Assembly: GCF_009905375.1 (NCBI RefSeq) | Contig: NC_133647.1 | Span: 78,730,231-78,794,230, forward strand | Origin: Apium graveolens | Taxonomy: Eukaryota; Streptophyta; Magnoliopsida; Apiales; Apiaceae | Direction of reading: 5' to 3' | DNA length: 64,000 nt | In this document: piece after piece, positions 1 through 11,716 of the stretch | How the letters are laid out: every line of letters begins with the position of its first letter | How positions within the stretch are numbered: the stretch's first letter is position 1 | Made by a program: the position numbers and the translations under genes | The notes under the pieces: generated by a model | Told to the model about the DNA's origin: nothing | Seen by the model: only the letters and a program-made list of their open reading frames with translations | The model's database searches: none

Positions 1-2932
1 CTTGCTTCTTTGAGATATCATAACTAACTATATCTTGACTCTGAACAACTTGAGCCATGTCAGAGGTTGTCTTAGAAATTTTTCTTGAAGTCAGAGCAAG
101 ATCAGCATCTTCAACAGTATGTTCTTCATCCACGGGAGGCACATAAACCTTGATAGGTTCACCAACTTTCTCTTTGCCCTTGGACCTTGGATCTATCTGC
201 AATTGTGATTTAGCCTTGGTTGCTTCAGGATTTGTTCTTTCTTTTATCACAATGCCTTTGGCCTTTGGAAGTTTCTTTTTACCAACAGAAGCTTCAGATT
301 TAGATTTGACTTTTTCTGACTTAAGTCTAGCTTCTTCTTCCATCAGACTCTCAAAGTCCATTCCTGGATTTTCTTTCAGAAATAGTTGTCTTGATATTTC
401 TTCATCAAGATCCAAAAGTTCATCAGAACTTATCCTTTTACCAGTAGCAGAAATAATTCTTTTTCCAGCATCAGAACTTATACTGTGACTTGTAATTTCA
501 GCTCTTCTTGATGAGAAACTTCTACCTTGACCATGACCTACACCCATTCCAGAGTTTCCCTGGTCATCTTTTTCATCATCCTTCCCCTTCAGTGTCTTAA
601 TAGTTTTGCATTTGGACTTAATTACTTTCTCCCCCTTTTTGGCATCAGCAGGTAAGAGAAGAGAGACAAACAATTCCACTGAGGCTTGGATTTCATCGAG
701 TTGAGATTGCTGAGAAGCTTGATTTTTCAAAATATCATCAATCTGAGACTATTGCTTCTCTTGGGTCTTCTCAATGTAAGCAACTCTGTCAAAGGTAGGT
801 TGGAAGAATTTTTTCTTATCAATTTTCTGAGTCGTTTCTTGCTTGAGCAATTCTTCCTGAATTTTTTGTAACTCTGCATGAGTTGTTGAATGGAGACCTT
901 GAAGATGTCTAGTACTTAATGCAGTGACAGGAAGCTGTGTCTTGAAATCATCATTAATTAACATTTCATCAGCTTTTGCCAAGTGCTCAGCAAGAATCTT
1001 TTCAGATGGAACAAAGGTAACTGAGTTCCATTCCTTATTCCACTCCTGTCCTCTAGGAGTTTCACTCCAAGGTACTGGTGCTTCTCTTCGAACAAACTTC
1101 TTGACTAAGTCACTTTTGTGAATAGTTTGTTGAGGTGCATGTCCTGATGGACCAGCTGCAGTAGCATCTTCATTTATAGCAGCATCACCAGTAGTATCAG
1201 CATTTGAAGCATCAGAACTGACAAAATCAGTATCTTCTGATAAAACAACAGTATGAGAAGCAATTGAGGCTTCAGTATCATCCTCTAAGTGCTGAAATGT
1301 TTCCAAGTTCTGATCAACAGCCATATCCTGATGCTCACCTATATTCTGATCATCAACATCTAGATGCAGATAAGGTGTTGTAGACAATTCTAGAGTTTTA
1401 TTAGCATCAGTAAGTGGTGTTGTTGATGGATTAATTGTTGTTGGAGCTTCTAAGTAGAGAACCTCAGGCACAACCAGGTTATGAATATCAATTTCAACAC
1501 TTGTGCCTGGGTCTACAGGAGATACAGTTTCATGTACAGGAGACACAGATGGTGTGTTTGCCTTATCGGTAGCAGCTTCCTGAGTTGGGGACAATGGAGA
1601 GGGAGATGCAGTAGCTTCAACAAATTTTGGTTCTTTTGAGATCAGAGATTCCTGATCTCCTTCCTTAGCTGCTGCTTCCTCATCATCTGAAGCTGGCCTT
1701 TTAGCTCTCTATTTCTTGTATCTCTTTGAAGGTGGGGATTCCTTGGGAGGTTCAGCATAAGTCATTCTTCTAAGCCTTTTGAGAAGCTTAGATCCCCCAA
1801 TTCCAGAATCCTTCTGAGAAGGGACCTTCTCAGCTTCTTTAACAACAGGTTCTGATGCAGAAACCTGTTCCTCACTATCAGACTCATCTCTCAAAACAAT
1901 CCTCCTTCTCTTCTGTGGTGTCTGAGGGACAGTCTTTGTCCTCTTGGGCTTGGAAGATGAAGGCTTCACAGTATGTGCTGATGATGAAGGTTGAGCTATC
2001 TGTGAAGGTTTGAGATGTGTTCTGATAGAGGATTGAGGTATAGATGTATGAGTGGTATGTTCTGATGGTTGTTGTGGTGTTTGGGATGTGGTGGTAGGTT
2101 GTACATCAGGATAAACATATCTATAGGTTTGAAGATCAGCATTTACCAGGATCTGTTTTACAGACTGAGGAATCTGAAAAGGTCTAACCACCGTTTTCTT
2201 AAGGTCAGCATTTACCAAGTCATTAAAAGCCCGTTTTGCAAGTTTAAAAGGTGGAAATAAAGAACTGGCTAGTTGAGGGTCATCAGCACAGCAAAAGGTA
2301 TATATAAGCTGACAGACTCTAGCAAAGTAAACTATATTTCTATCCTCTGTCATCTTATCCCCAATAAAGCCTAGCACAGCACTTGCAAAATCAAAATGAG
2401 TTTGGTTAATAATAGCATACCCGATGCGCTGACTCATTATTGGAATGGCATCAAAGTTGGAACACTTATTCCCGAAGGCTTTAGTGATGTAGTCGAAGAA
2501 AAAGCTCGATTCCTTTCTGATATGTGCTCGTTTCAACTGTCCAAGCTTAGCCAAACTCTTCTCATACCCCAAATTGGCCATGAGCTGCTGTAGAACTGGT
2601 TCCTCCGGTGTTGAAAAAATGCAGCCTTCTGGTAAATGTAGAGTTTTACGAACTGTTCCAGGAGTTACCACATGTTCAACATCATTGACTTCAAAAACAA
2701 TGCTGGGAGTACCAGTAGCACCACCATTATCAAAATGCCCAGTCCGCCAAAACGTCAGAACTTGTTGGCTAGAAATGACTTGAGGCTGGGTCAATGCATA
2801 CCCAATTTCATTGTGTGCCAGAAGATCTTGCACAAAGTGCAACTCAGATGGAGCTTCATCATGATTTAGGATTGCAGAATAGTTGTTGGGAACGAACTTG
2901 GCTGCATCTATAATCAAATCCTTAGGTGCCAT
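1..2932 (-). pseudogene. Sirevirus accessory ORF3 (envelope-like position), two in-frame stops, partial
   Basis: The frame opens at an ATG at 2932 and runs to the window edge, about 977 codons, broken only by in-frame TAG codons at 1709-1711 and 749-751. The N-terminal ~280 residues are globular (motifs such as LHFVQDLLAHNEIGYAL and SQRIGYAIINQTHFDF). The rest is low complexity: Ser/Thr/Pro-rich, then a Glu/Asp-rich stretch, then a Lys-rich tail. No signal peptide or membrane segment is obvious. The position after pol is that of the third ORF of Sireviruses, called envelope-like in some members, whose function is not established. The plus-strand SIRE at 59063 has an equivalent ORF with an unrelated-looking sequence by eye. 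The two TAG codons probably replaced CAG or similar codons, but a low-error read check is needed to exclude assembly errors. Confidence 0.8.
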
Positions 2933-3083
2933 GAGAAAAAAATTGAGAATTAAGGTTTCCTGTAAGGTATTTGATAAAATGTCTGTATGAAAACCAACGT
3001 CAGGAGATGAGAGAGAGTAAAAGTAAAGAAAGAGAGATAAAGTGTAAAAGTAAATAAAAGATTGTATAATCTTCTCTCTCTTA

Positions 3084-3089
3084 CTTATA
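3084..3089 (-). promoter_or_regulatory. putative TATA box upstream of ORF3
   Basis: On the minus strand a TATAAG motif lies about 150 bp before the ORF3 ATG (2932), followed by a CT-rich leader. The plus-strand SIRE has a TATAAAT at nearly the same distance from its ORF3. A promoter is an inference from motif and spacing only. Confidence 0.4.
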
Positions 3090-3717
3090 CATGGTTAAAA
3101 AAAATAACTGTTGGACACCTGTCAGACATGCAGCAATAATGAATAGTTAATGGGCACGGGAAAATAGTAATCATTACTTATCACATGCAGTTTTTCAAGG
3201 AAAAACCGTTCCACTTACCAAGTAATCCCATTAATTGAGGTAAGTCAGTTTTAATTCAAAATTTAAACTGTTCCCACTTATTTAATCATTTTCACTGCAA
3301 AACCAATATTCTATAAAAATATTCAAGTGTGAGAATGACAAAAATTAAATAAATCAAGTAAACAAGTACTGATATTTTAAAATCAGAACTTAATTTATAT
3401 CAGTAATTAAAATGGTCATCAGAATATGGATATATCAGGATTTAAAAATGCAGCAGAATTTAAAACATCTTAGAAATAAAATCTTGCAAAAATATAAAAT
3501 TCTATTAATAAATTAAGAGAATACATTCATGAAATTGAAATTTACATCAGAACATTACAAGACTGTCCTAAGCTACAAATTCCAACATCAACGGCTTTTG
3601 TCCTTGGCTAAGAAGCCGGACAAAGCTGACGATGAAGAAAAACAGGAAGAAGAAAACAAATTATTTCTTCTTCCGACTCTCTACAAAAAGAATAGTGAGT
3701 CGAATGATTCACTCTTG

Positions 3718-3930
3718 TTAGCGGAGAGCTTCCAGCCTTTCTTCTTCCAATCGCTCCAGATGGCGATGGTAGTCCATGTAAAAGAACAGGAGGTGTGTGA
3801 GAACCTCCTGGGGAACCGAGTCCCAAATCTCATCAGGAATGACAGTTACGTGCCATTCCTGCTGTCAGTCCTCACAGCTCAACTCCATGTTGAAGGTCTC
3901 ACAGTTTAAAAACATATTATAGTTGACCAT
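3718..3930 (-). pseudogene. small unrecognised ORF (71 codons) between pol and ORF3, one in-frame TGA
   Basis: On the minus strand an ATG at 3930 opens a frame that ends with TAA at 3718-3720. It is interrupted only by TGA at 3865-3867 (codon 22). The part after the TGA is amphipathic and acidic, with an aromatic patch (LLFFYMDYH) and a charged helix-like end (RLEEERLEAL). It looks protein-like rather than random. A TATATAAA box lies 77 bp before the ATG, followed by a plausible CT-rich leader. I do not recognise the product. It could be a captured host fragment, a small Sirevirus accessory protein, or the 5' exon of a longer product. A longer plus-strand frame over the same DNA (3529-3909) shows no family features and I treat it as a shadow. 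Confidence 0.45.
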
Positions 3931-4006
3931 GATTGTGTTGGTATGAAGGAAAAGATAGTAAGTATGTGAGAAAAGAAATGATGTGTAGGCTGATTTGAGG
4001 TGTTGA

Positions 4007-4014
4007 TTTATATA
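4007..4014 (-). promoter_or_regulatory. putative TATA box (TATATAAA) for the small ORF
   Basis: On the minus strand TATATAAA is followed about 77 bp later by the ATG at 3930, with an A-poor, CT-rich leader between. This is a typical plant core-promoter spacing. The match is to a consensus only. Confidence 0.45.
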
Positions 4015-5360
4015 GGCAATAGAATGCAAGGAGACGCAAGGAAATTTAATGTTGACTGGTAGAAATAATTCTACCTCGTCTCCCTAGACTGGGAAGAAGA
4101 ATTACAGTCATTGGAAGTGTAAAACAGGGTTTAATGCGTACAAGAAACAAGTAAATATTACTGTGCATGTACGTGTTCCACTAACCCTAATTGTATTGAC
4201 TGTTAATATCTCACCCGTACATATTCTGATTTAAAATAAGACTGTTTCAGATTTTAACCACAAATAAGTCAAATAGAGGATCAGAATTTAATATCAGCAC
4301 TTAGACTTATATCAGAACTTAACAGTCATCAGAACATGATTTCTTAACTCGAAAAATGAATGCCTATCTCTGTGATTCTTCACACAAATTCTGATTTCGG
4401 TTCTTCAGAATTTATTTATCAGAACTTCCATCAGAACTTGTCCTCAGAATTTATGTAATCTGACACATAAACTGTTCATCTAAAACAACATTGAACGCCA
4501 CAGTAATTTTTATCATTCATATGGAGTGTAAGTGTGTGCATTAAGCAAAATATCAGACAAAGAGTAAAGTCTTATTCACTTTAGTACATCTTAGAAATAA
4601 GGCATAACTAAGAACTTTACTAAAAATCTGTCATTATTCTGAAGTTTACTTTTGAATGAGTTCATGCACGAGTCCACCTCAACTATTTTGTGCTTATTTT
4701 ATTCATCTTTTGAAATTCCATTTTACAGTGGCTTCTCGGTGTAAGTGAGTCACGACTGCTTATCAGAATTTATGCTATTATCAGAGTATTTCTCCAGTAA
4801 TCATAGAGTGTGAAAAGTCACCAAGAAAAATAATTATTTGCTTTTCTGATGCATATTACTTAATACCAGCAATGCACTTGGGTCGTCCCTTCCACATTTT
4901 TACTCTAGATCTCAAAGGAGTACCTGATTTTTATTCCCTTTTCTTTTACTTTTTCTTTTGATGAGTGAGGTTTATCAGCACTTAGTACATCCATCAGATT
5001 TACTAACATCAGAACTTAACAGATGAGAAGCATTATTCTAGTTTTTGACTTAGTAATAAGATAGACAAAGTAAACGTGACTAAGCTTAATATCAGAATTT
5101 GCTTGTGTCAATAGATTTCCACATAAATAATTACTTCTAACATGGGATCTCTAGTATGTTAAAGACTACTAGGTCAGCATCTAGCACAGTTATCCTCATA
5201 GGATTGAATAGTCACAGAAACAGTTAGTTCACTATCAGAGTTTAGAAATTTACATCAAACAACAATCAGTACTTAAGCAATTTTCAATTAAGCACAGAAT
5301 ACACAAAGAGAGTAATTTCTGTAAATACTGATCATAAAGTCTGATACATCAGAACAAAGG

Positions 5361-8300
5361 CTAAGCAGATTTAGAGAAAAAACCTGAAACCATTCCAAGT
5401 TCATTTACCAATCTTGTAAAAGTAGCTTCACACAGTGGTTTTGTGAAGATATCTGCTAGTTGTTGATCTGTTGGAACAAAGTGCAATTCCACTGTACCTT
5501 CATCCATATGTTCCCTTATGAAGTGGTACCTAATGCTGATGTGCTTTGTCATTGAGTGTTAAACTGGGTTACCTGTCATAGCAATAGCACTTTGATTATC
5601 ACAATAAATAGGGATTTTAAAATATGTTAACCCATAATCCAGTAACTGATTCTTCATCCAAAGAATCTGTGCACAACAGCTTCCTGCAGTAATGTATTCT
5701 GCTTCTGCAGTTGATGTGGAAATTGACTTTTGTTTCTTGTTAAACCAAGAAACCAATCTGCCTCCAAGAAATTGGCAGCTTCCACTTGTGCTTTTCCTGT
5801 CAATTTTGCAACCTGTAAAATATGCATCTGAGTAACCTATTAGCTTAAAATTTGATTCTCTGGGATACCACAATCCGAGATCAGCTGTTCCCTTAAGATA
5901 CTTGAAAATTCTTTTCACAACTGTTAAGTGAGGTTCTCTTGGATCTACTTGAAATCTTGCATAAAGACAGGTAGCATACATAATATCAGGTCTACTAGCA
6001 GTTAGATAGAGTAGAAAGCCAATCATACCTCTGTAATCAGTAATATCTACTGATTTACCAGTATCCTTATCCAGTTTTGTTGCAGTGGCCGTGGGAGTGG
6101 ATGCACTTGAACAATCTTGCATTCCAAATTTCTTCATCAAATTTCTGTTATACTTGGTTTGATAAATAAAGGTGCCTTCTTCATTCTGCTTGATTTGAAG
6201 GCCCAGAAAATAGCTAAGTTCCCCCATCATACTCATTTGATATCTTGACTGCATCAGTTTGGTAAACTTCTTGCAAAGTCTGTCATTTATAGAACCAAAG
6301 ATGATATCATCAACATATATCTGAACCAGAAGTAAGTCCTTTTCATGGTTGAGGTAGAACAGTGTTTTGTCTATAGTTCCTCTGTTAAATCCACTTTCCA
6401 GAAGAAACTGAGCTAAAGTCTCATACCATGGTCTTGGAGCTTGCTAAGGCCATAAAGTGCTTTATCAAGACTGTAGACATGATTAGGATATTTGGGATCT
6501 ACAAAGCCTGGAGGTTGTTCAACATATACTTCCTCCTCCAATTCTCCATTGAGAAAAGCACTTTTCATATCCATTTGAAAGACAGTAAACTTTTTGTGAG
6601 CAGCATAACACAAAAATATCCTTATGGCTTCCAATCTAGCAACTGGTGCAAATATTTCATCATAATCAATTCCCTCCTGTTGAGAATATCCTTTTGCAAC
6701 CAACCTTGCCTTATTCCTTGTAATTATGCCATCACTATCAGTTTTGTTTCTGAATACCCACTTTGTACGAACAACGGATCTGTTCTTTGGTCTTGGCACT
6801 AGGGTCCAGACTTTGTTTCTTTCAAATTCATTTAACTCTTCCTGCATTGCTTGCACCCAATCAACATGTTGAAGAGCTTCTTCCACTTTCTTTGGTTCAG
6901 TCTGAGAAAGAAAAGAATTTTAAAGACATTCACTCGAAGTAGTTGTTCTAGTTCTGACACTTGCATCAGGATTTCCAATAATTAAGTCAGGTGTATGTGA
7001 TTTAGTCCACCTCCTTGCAGATGGAAGGTTTTCTCTAGAACTGGATGCTCCCCCATGATCCATGCTATCTTCATCAATATTTTCTGATGCTCCCCCTGAA
7101 ATTATGCTCTCTGAGTTGGATCCTTCAGAATTTAAGTTTTCAGAACTATCAGAACTTGGCTTATCAGAACTTGACGAATCAGAACTTGAAGAGCCAGTTG
7201 TATATTCTGATGCTTCTTGAGATGTAGTTGTATCTTGAGTATGCTCCCCCTGCATAGGTGCATCTTCCTTTGGCGTAGTCACCACAGTTTCAATAACATC
7301 AGAGTTTAATCCATCAGAGTTTGCAGTATCAGGATTTAGACAGTCAGGATTTTCAGTATCAGAATTAAAGTTTTCATTTTCAAATCTCAGCTGATCATGA
7401 TCATTGAAATCTTCAAGTCCAGTAATCTTCTTATCATCAAAAGAGACATTGATAGATTCCATGACCACTCTTGTTCTCAAGTTATAGACTCTAAAGGCTT
7501 TTGTGGAAAGTGGATATCCAACAAAGATTCCTTCATCAGCTTTTAGATCAAATTTGGATAGCTGTTCAGGGTGAGTCTTAAGAACAAAACATTTGCATCC
7601 AAATACATGAAAATACGTTAGATTTGGCTTCTTTGTCTTCACCATCTCATATGGTGTCTTTCCTTGCTTGTTAATGAGTGTTGTATTCTGAGTAAAACAA
7701 GCAGTCTGCACAGCTTCAGCCCAGAAATAGGTTGGAAACTTTGCTTCATCAAGCATTATACGTGCAACTTCAATGAGAGTTCTATTCTTTCTTTCAACAA
7801 CTCCATTTTGCTGTGGAGTTCTAGGAGCAGAAAATTCTTGCTTGATTTCATGGTTTTTTACAGAACTCTTCCATTATCAAATTCTTGAACTCAGTACCAT
7901 TATCACTTCTTATTATCTTCACAGAATCTTTAACCAATTTATCCAGTTGCCTGACATAATCAATCAAGATAGATGCAGTTTCACTTTTTGTGTGCAAGAA
8001 ATACACCCATGTGTATCTGATGAACTCATCCACTATGACCATAGCATATTTCTTCTTTGAAATAGACATGACATTTACTGGACCAAATAGATCATCATGT
8101 AGTAGGTGATAATGCTCAAGAATTGATGATTCAGTCTTGCTCTTGAAAGAGGATTTCCTTTGTTTAGCCTTCTGACAAGAATCACAAAGGCCATCAGGAG
8201 CAAATACTGACTTTGGCAGTCCTCTCACAAGATCTTTCTTGACTAGTTCATTTATATTGTTGAAATTTAAATGAGAGAGTTTCTTGTGCCAATTCTAGCT

Positions 8301-8711
8301 TTCTTCAATTGATGCTCTACTCATCAGACAGATTGCAGAACCATCAGTACTTGTTAAAAGCTTGGCTTCATAGATGTTACCATGCCTGTATCCTTTCAGA
8401 ACAGCTTTTCCTGTAGATTTACTAATAACTTCACAGTGTTCTTCAAGGAAATCCACATGATAACCTCTGTCACAGATTTGACTAACACTCAGCAGATTAT
8501 GTTTAAGTCCTGATACCAGAGCTACTTCTTTAATGATGACATTCCCAAGATTGATATTGCCATATCCCAACATTTTTCCAATGTTGCCATCTCCATAAGA
8601 AACACTTGGGCCAGCCTTCTCCACAAAGTCTGATAGCAGGGCTTTATTTCCAGTCATATGTCCTGAACATCCATTGTCCAGAACTAGGATATTTTTCCTG
8701 TTGCCCTGCAA
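5361..8711 (-). pseudogene. pol: SIRE pol (protease, integrase, RT, RNase H), broken
   Basis: Protease is near 8711-8560, where the usual DSG active-site triad reads DNG (LDNGCSGHMTG). The GAG-pre-integrase and integrase follow to about 6920, with a CxxC knuckle (CDSCQKAK) and an SDNGTEF core. The RT has YVDD near 6310-6325. RNase H with TAEAEYI and the terminal DIFTKPL region ends at 5361. Breaks are: TGA at 8712 between gag and protease, TAG at 8295-8297, one extra A in an A run near 7857, TAA at 6920-6922, one missing A near 6446 in the conserved YGLKQ region of RT, and TAA at 5559-5561 in RNase H where related copies have Tyr. All domains are otherwise colinear with intact SIRE pols, so the element decayed by point changes rather than deletion. 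Confidence 0.92.
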
Positions 8712-11063
8712 TCACAAAGACCACAAATGATTAGTTTTAAGGACCCATACTTGCTTGGATCCTTTGGCCTTATTAAGTTTGTTAACATTTGCAGCGGATT
8801 TAGCATCAGAGTTTATGTTAACATTTTTCTTATCAGAATTTACACTATCAGACTTTGAATCAGAACTTACACTAGAAGGAACAATGCTAACTTTCTTTAA
8901 AGAAGGTTTTATTTGATAATAATCATAGTACAGACTATGATATTCCTTACAAGTATAAATGGAATGCCATAAACTACCACAATGAAAACAAGGATTTTGT
9001 GGCTTATATCTAACAGACTGACTCTTAACTCCTGACTTTGAAGGTAAGGAGTTTATGTTCTTATTCTTCCTGCAAAAAGAAGCTAGATGGTTAGAACTTC
9101 CACAGTTATGACACATTTTTCTAGGAGCATCAGGAACAGGCTTATATTCATTGCTTTTATTCACACCTTCCTTTCCATTCGTATTTTTCCTAGGTAATTT
9201 TACCTTGTTTGCATTCTTAACATCTTTCAGCTTATGCTTAAGCTGCTTCTTTGTCATTAAGACTACGTTTACTTCAGTTGTCTTTTCCTGTTTTAGTTTG
9301 TCAGAAGTTAATTCCTTTTTAACTTCTGATTTCTCATTATCAGACTTTACAGCTACAAACTTAACAGGCTTTAACTTAGATTTTTGATTAACAACTATAG
9401 GCTTAATTTCTACAGTTCCTTTATCATTTTTATCATCTCCATAACCTAAGCCCTCTTTCCAGTTTTCACTACTTAACAAATTCTGAGTTGTTCTGCCAGA
9501 GTTAGTCCAAGTCCTGATAATCTCTCTTTCCTTTTCTAACTCAGCTTTTAGAGATTCATTCATTTTAAGCACTTCATCCCTAATATAGAAAGCATCATCT
9601 CTATCTTTCTGAGTTTGATGGAACATGACTAACTCTTTTTCTAAATAATCATTCCTCTTTTTGCAAGCAAGATTTTCATAAGTTAATCTTTCACATGTTA
9701 AACTTTGATCTCTATAGCTAATGAACATGGTTTTAAGATATCTTCTCAACTTATTAATATCATCAATATGAAAGGCATAAATAGTTTGAGGTACCTTTAA
9801 CTCAGCAGCTTCAGAACTGCTTTCAGCACTTGCCATATCAGCATTTGCCATCAAGGCATAATTCTCCTCACTTTCAGAATCTGAGGTGTATGTCTAGCTT
9901 TTGTTCTTTGTGACAAGAGCCTTGCCTTTGTCACTCTTCACTTTCTTACAATCAGGAGATATGTGGCCTTTCTCACCACAGTTGTAGCATTTGACATTTG
10001 TATAATCTCCTCTGTCAGACTTTCCTCCTTTGCCCTCAGATTTTCTGAAATTCTTCTTATCAGAACTTGCACCTTTCCTGGAAAACTTCTTTCCCTTCCT
10101 GAGCTTCCTGTATGCAATCTTTGTGATTCTTTTCACCATAAGGGCACACAGCTTCATCATCTCTTTATTAGCATCCGTCTCAGGCAAGCTTTCAGATTCT
10201 GAGTCATCATCACTATCAGAACTTGATGACTCAGTATCAGACTTTGTGAAGAGAGCTTTACCCTTGCCTTTCCTTGAGGTAGCTGCCTTGGGGGATTCTT
10301 CTTCAGCCTTAAGAGCAACTGTCCTTGACTTTCCTCCTTTCCTCTTGCTTCTTTGTTCCATCTCAAGTTCATGAGTCTTGAGCATCCCATAAATTTCATC
10401 AAGAGTCGTTTCATCAAGATTATAGTTGTCTCTTATTGTTGTTGCCTTCAAATCCCAGCTTTCAGGAAGAGCCAACAGGAATTTAAGGTTTGAATCTTCA
10501 AGATCATACTCCTTATCAACAAGTGACAAATCATTCAAGAGTTTGATAAATATATCATATAAATCAGTCAATGACTCATTAGCCTTTGAGTTAAAGTGTT
10601 CATACTCTTGAGTGAGTATTGTCTTCCTGTTCTTCTTAATCATATCAGTTCCCTGACATCTTATTTCCAAGGCATCCCATATCTCCTTTGCAGTCTTGCA
10701 GTTTATTACCCTGTTTGACATTATATTATCAATAGAACTATGCAGTAAGTGTTGTACCTTAGCATCCTTAGCAATTGATGCGATATCTTCAGCAGTGTAG
10801 TCACTCTTCTCCTTTGGTACTGACTTTGCTGCTTCACCTGCAACTACAACTGCGAGCTTGGTTGGTTTGTGAGGCCCTTCCTTGATTCTATCAAGATATT
10901 CTGGATCTGTAGCTTCCAGAAACATAGTCATCCTTACCTTCCATATGGGATATTCATATGGTCTCAATATGGGAACTCTAATAGCCTCATATCGGCTATG
11001 GATTTATGTCTTTGGAGGTTCTTCAGTTTTGGTGGGCTTAATTGGAGTTTCTACTTCAGACAT
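8712..11063 (-). pseudogene. gag: SIRE gag with three zinc knuckles, broken by two stops
   Basis: The frame starts at the ATG at 11063 and stays in one frame to the TGA at 8712-8714. It is interrupted by TAA at 11004-11006 (codon 20; copy B has CAA here) and TAG at 9894-9896. The N-terminal capsid-like part (WKVRMTMFLEATDPEYL, EYEHFNSKANESLTDLYD) is followed by an acidic Ser-rich stretch. The zinc knuckles are CYNCGEKGHISPDC, CHNCGSSNHLASFC and CFHCGSLWHSIYTC, separated by a coiled-coil-like region and a Lys-rich region. Several knuckles and a long Gag are usual in Sireviruses. The next frame (protease) follows in phase directly after the TGA. Confidence 0.9.
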
Positions 11064-11104
11064 GATTGTTTTTGGATCTTAAACTGTTTGTATGTTAACA
11101 GATA

Positions 11105-11117
11105 GACTCTGATACCA
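11105..11117 (-). other. primer-binding site, initiator-Met tRNA type
   Basis: On the minus strand TGGTATCAGAGTC follows the LTR end by two bases. It matches the 3' end of plant initiator Met tRNA except one base. Copy B (27824-27835) has the unmutated TGGTATCAGAGC. Confidence 0.88.
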
Positions 11118-11119
11118 CT

Positions 11120-11716
11120 TGTTAGGTCACACACACTGTAGAGGGGGGTGAATACAGTGCATAGCACAATCAAATTGAATTCTAATAACACAAGTAACAG
11201 AAAATAGACTTTATTCAAAGCAATAAATTCTGTTACAGTATGGAACTGTCCTCTCTCAGTGATGAATAAATATCACGAGAGCTGCTAGGGTTACAATAAA
11301 TAATCTTCTCGATAATGATAACACTTATAGTATAAACCCTATGTCTGTGTTTATATACTACACAGTTACAAGATAATCGCTAATTGATATGGAATATAAT
11401 TCTGCTTCCTAAAATATATCAATCAGATATCTTTTCTTCCAAGTATTCTATTCTTCATAGAATTCCTTCTTCATGCATATCTTTTCTTACATTTGTCTTG
11501 ATCTTTCAATCAGCCTCCTTCCTTATCTGAACGTTTTCTTTAAGTCCTGATATTATCTTCTGATAAATATCTCCTGAACCTTAAGTACTGATGACTTAAG
11601 TTCTGACTTCAGTATAAGTGATGATTTCAGTTAAGTACTGATTTATCCTGTTTAAGTAAGATATGAAAACTAAACATAAATCATATTAGACATGACATAA
11701 TCAAATATATCTAACA
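11120..11716 (-). repeat. 5' LTR of minus-strand SIRE (copy A), 597 bp
   Basis: The plus strand begins TGTTAG and ends CTAACA, giving TG...CA ends with 6-bp terminal inverted repeats. A TATATAAA box on the minus strand lies at 11350-11357. The LTR end carries a C-rich run (CACCCCCCTCTACA) similar to the end of the other Sirevirus LTR in this window. Copy B at 27838-28434 has exactly the same length. Confidence 0.93.

Larger units (their letters stand above)
2933..5360 (-). other. spacer between pol and ORF3, rich in a short dispersed motif
   Basis: About 2.4 kb without a long reading frame on the element's strand. It carries more than a dozen copies and variants of the plus-strand decamer atcagaactt (for example near 3381, 4279-4340, 4388-4450, 4975-5025, 5092, 5237 and 5262). 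The same motif occurs in this element's coding regions and LTR. The spacer also contains the small ORF at 3718-3930. Confidence 0.75.
1..11716 (-). mobile_element. SIRE-type Ty1/copia retrotransposon, minus strand, 3' end beyond left edge
   Basis: Read on the minus strand the order is 5' LTR (11716-11120), primer-binding site, gag (11063-8712), pol with protease, integrase, reverse transcriptase and RNase H (8711-5361), a 2.4 kb spacer, and a large accessory ORF3 (2932-1) that is still open at the window edge. Copia domain order, multiple Gag zinc knuckles and a large ORF after pol are typical of the SIRE/Maximus (Sirevirus) lineage. The element has at least ten stops or frame breaks and cannot be autonomous. 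Its outer end at 11716/11717 cuts the RT/RNase H region of an older copia element. The 3' LTR and the second target-site copy are outside the window. Confidence 0.93.

Noticed and set aside
3529..3909. 126-codon plus-strand ORF as a host gene
   Set aside because: It overlaps the small minus-strand ORF with its TATA box, has no family motif, and lies inside the SIRE spacer; a shadow frame is more likely.
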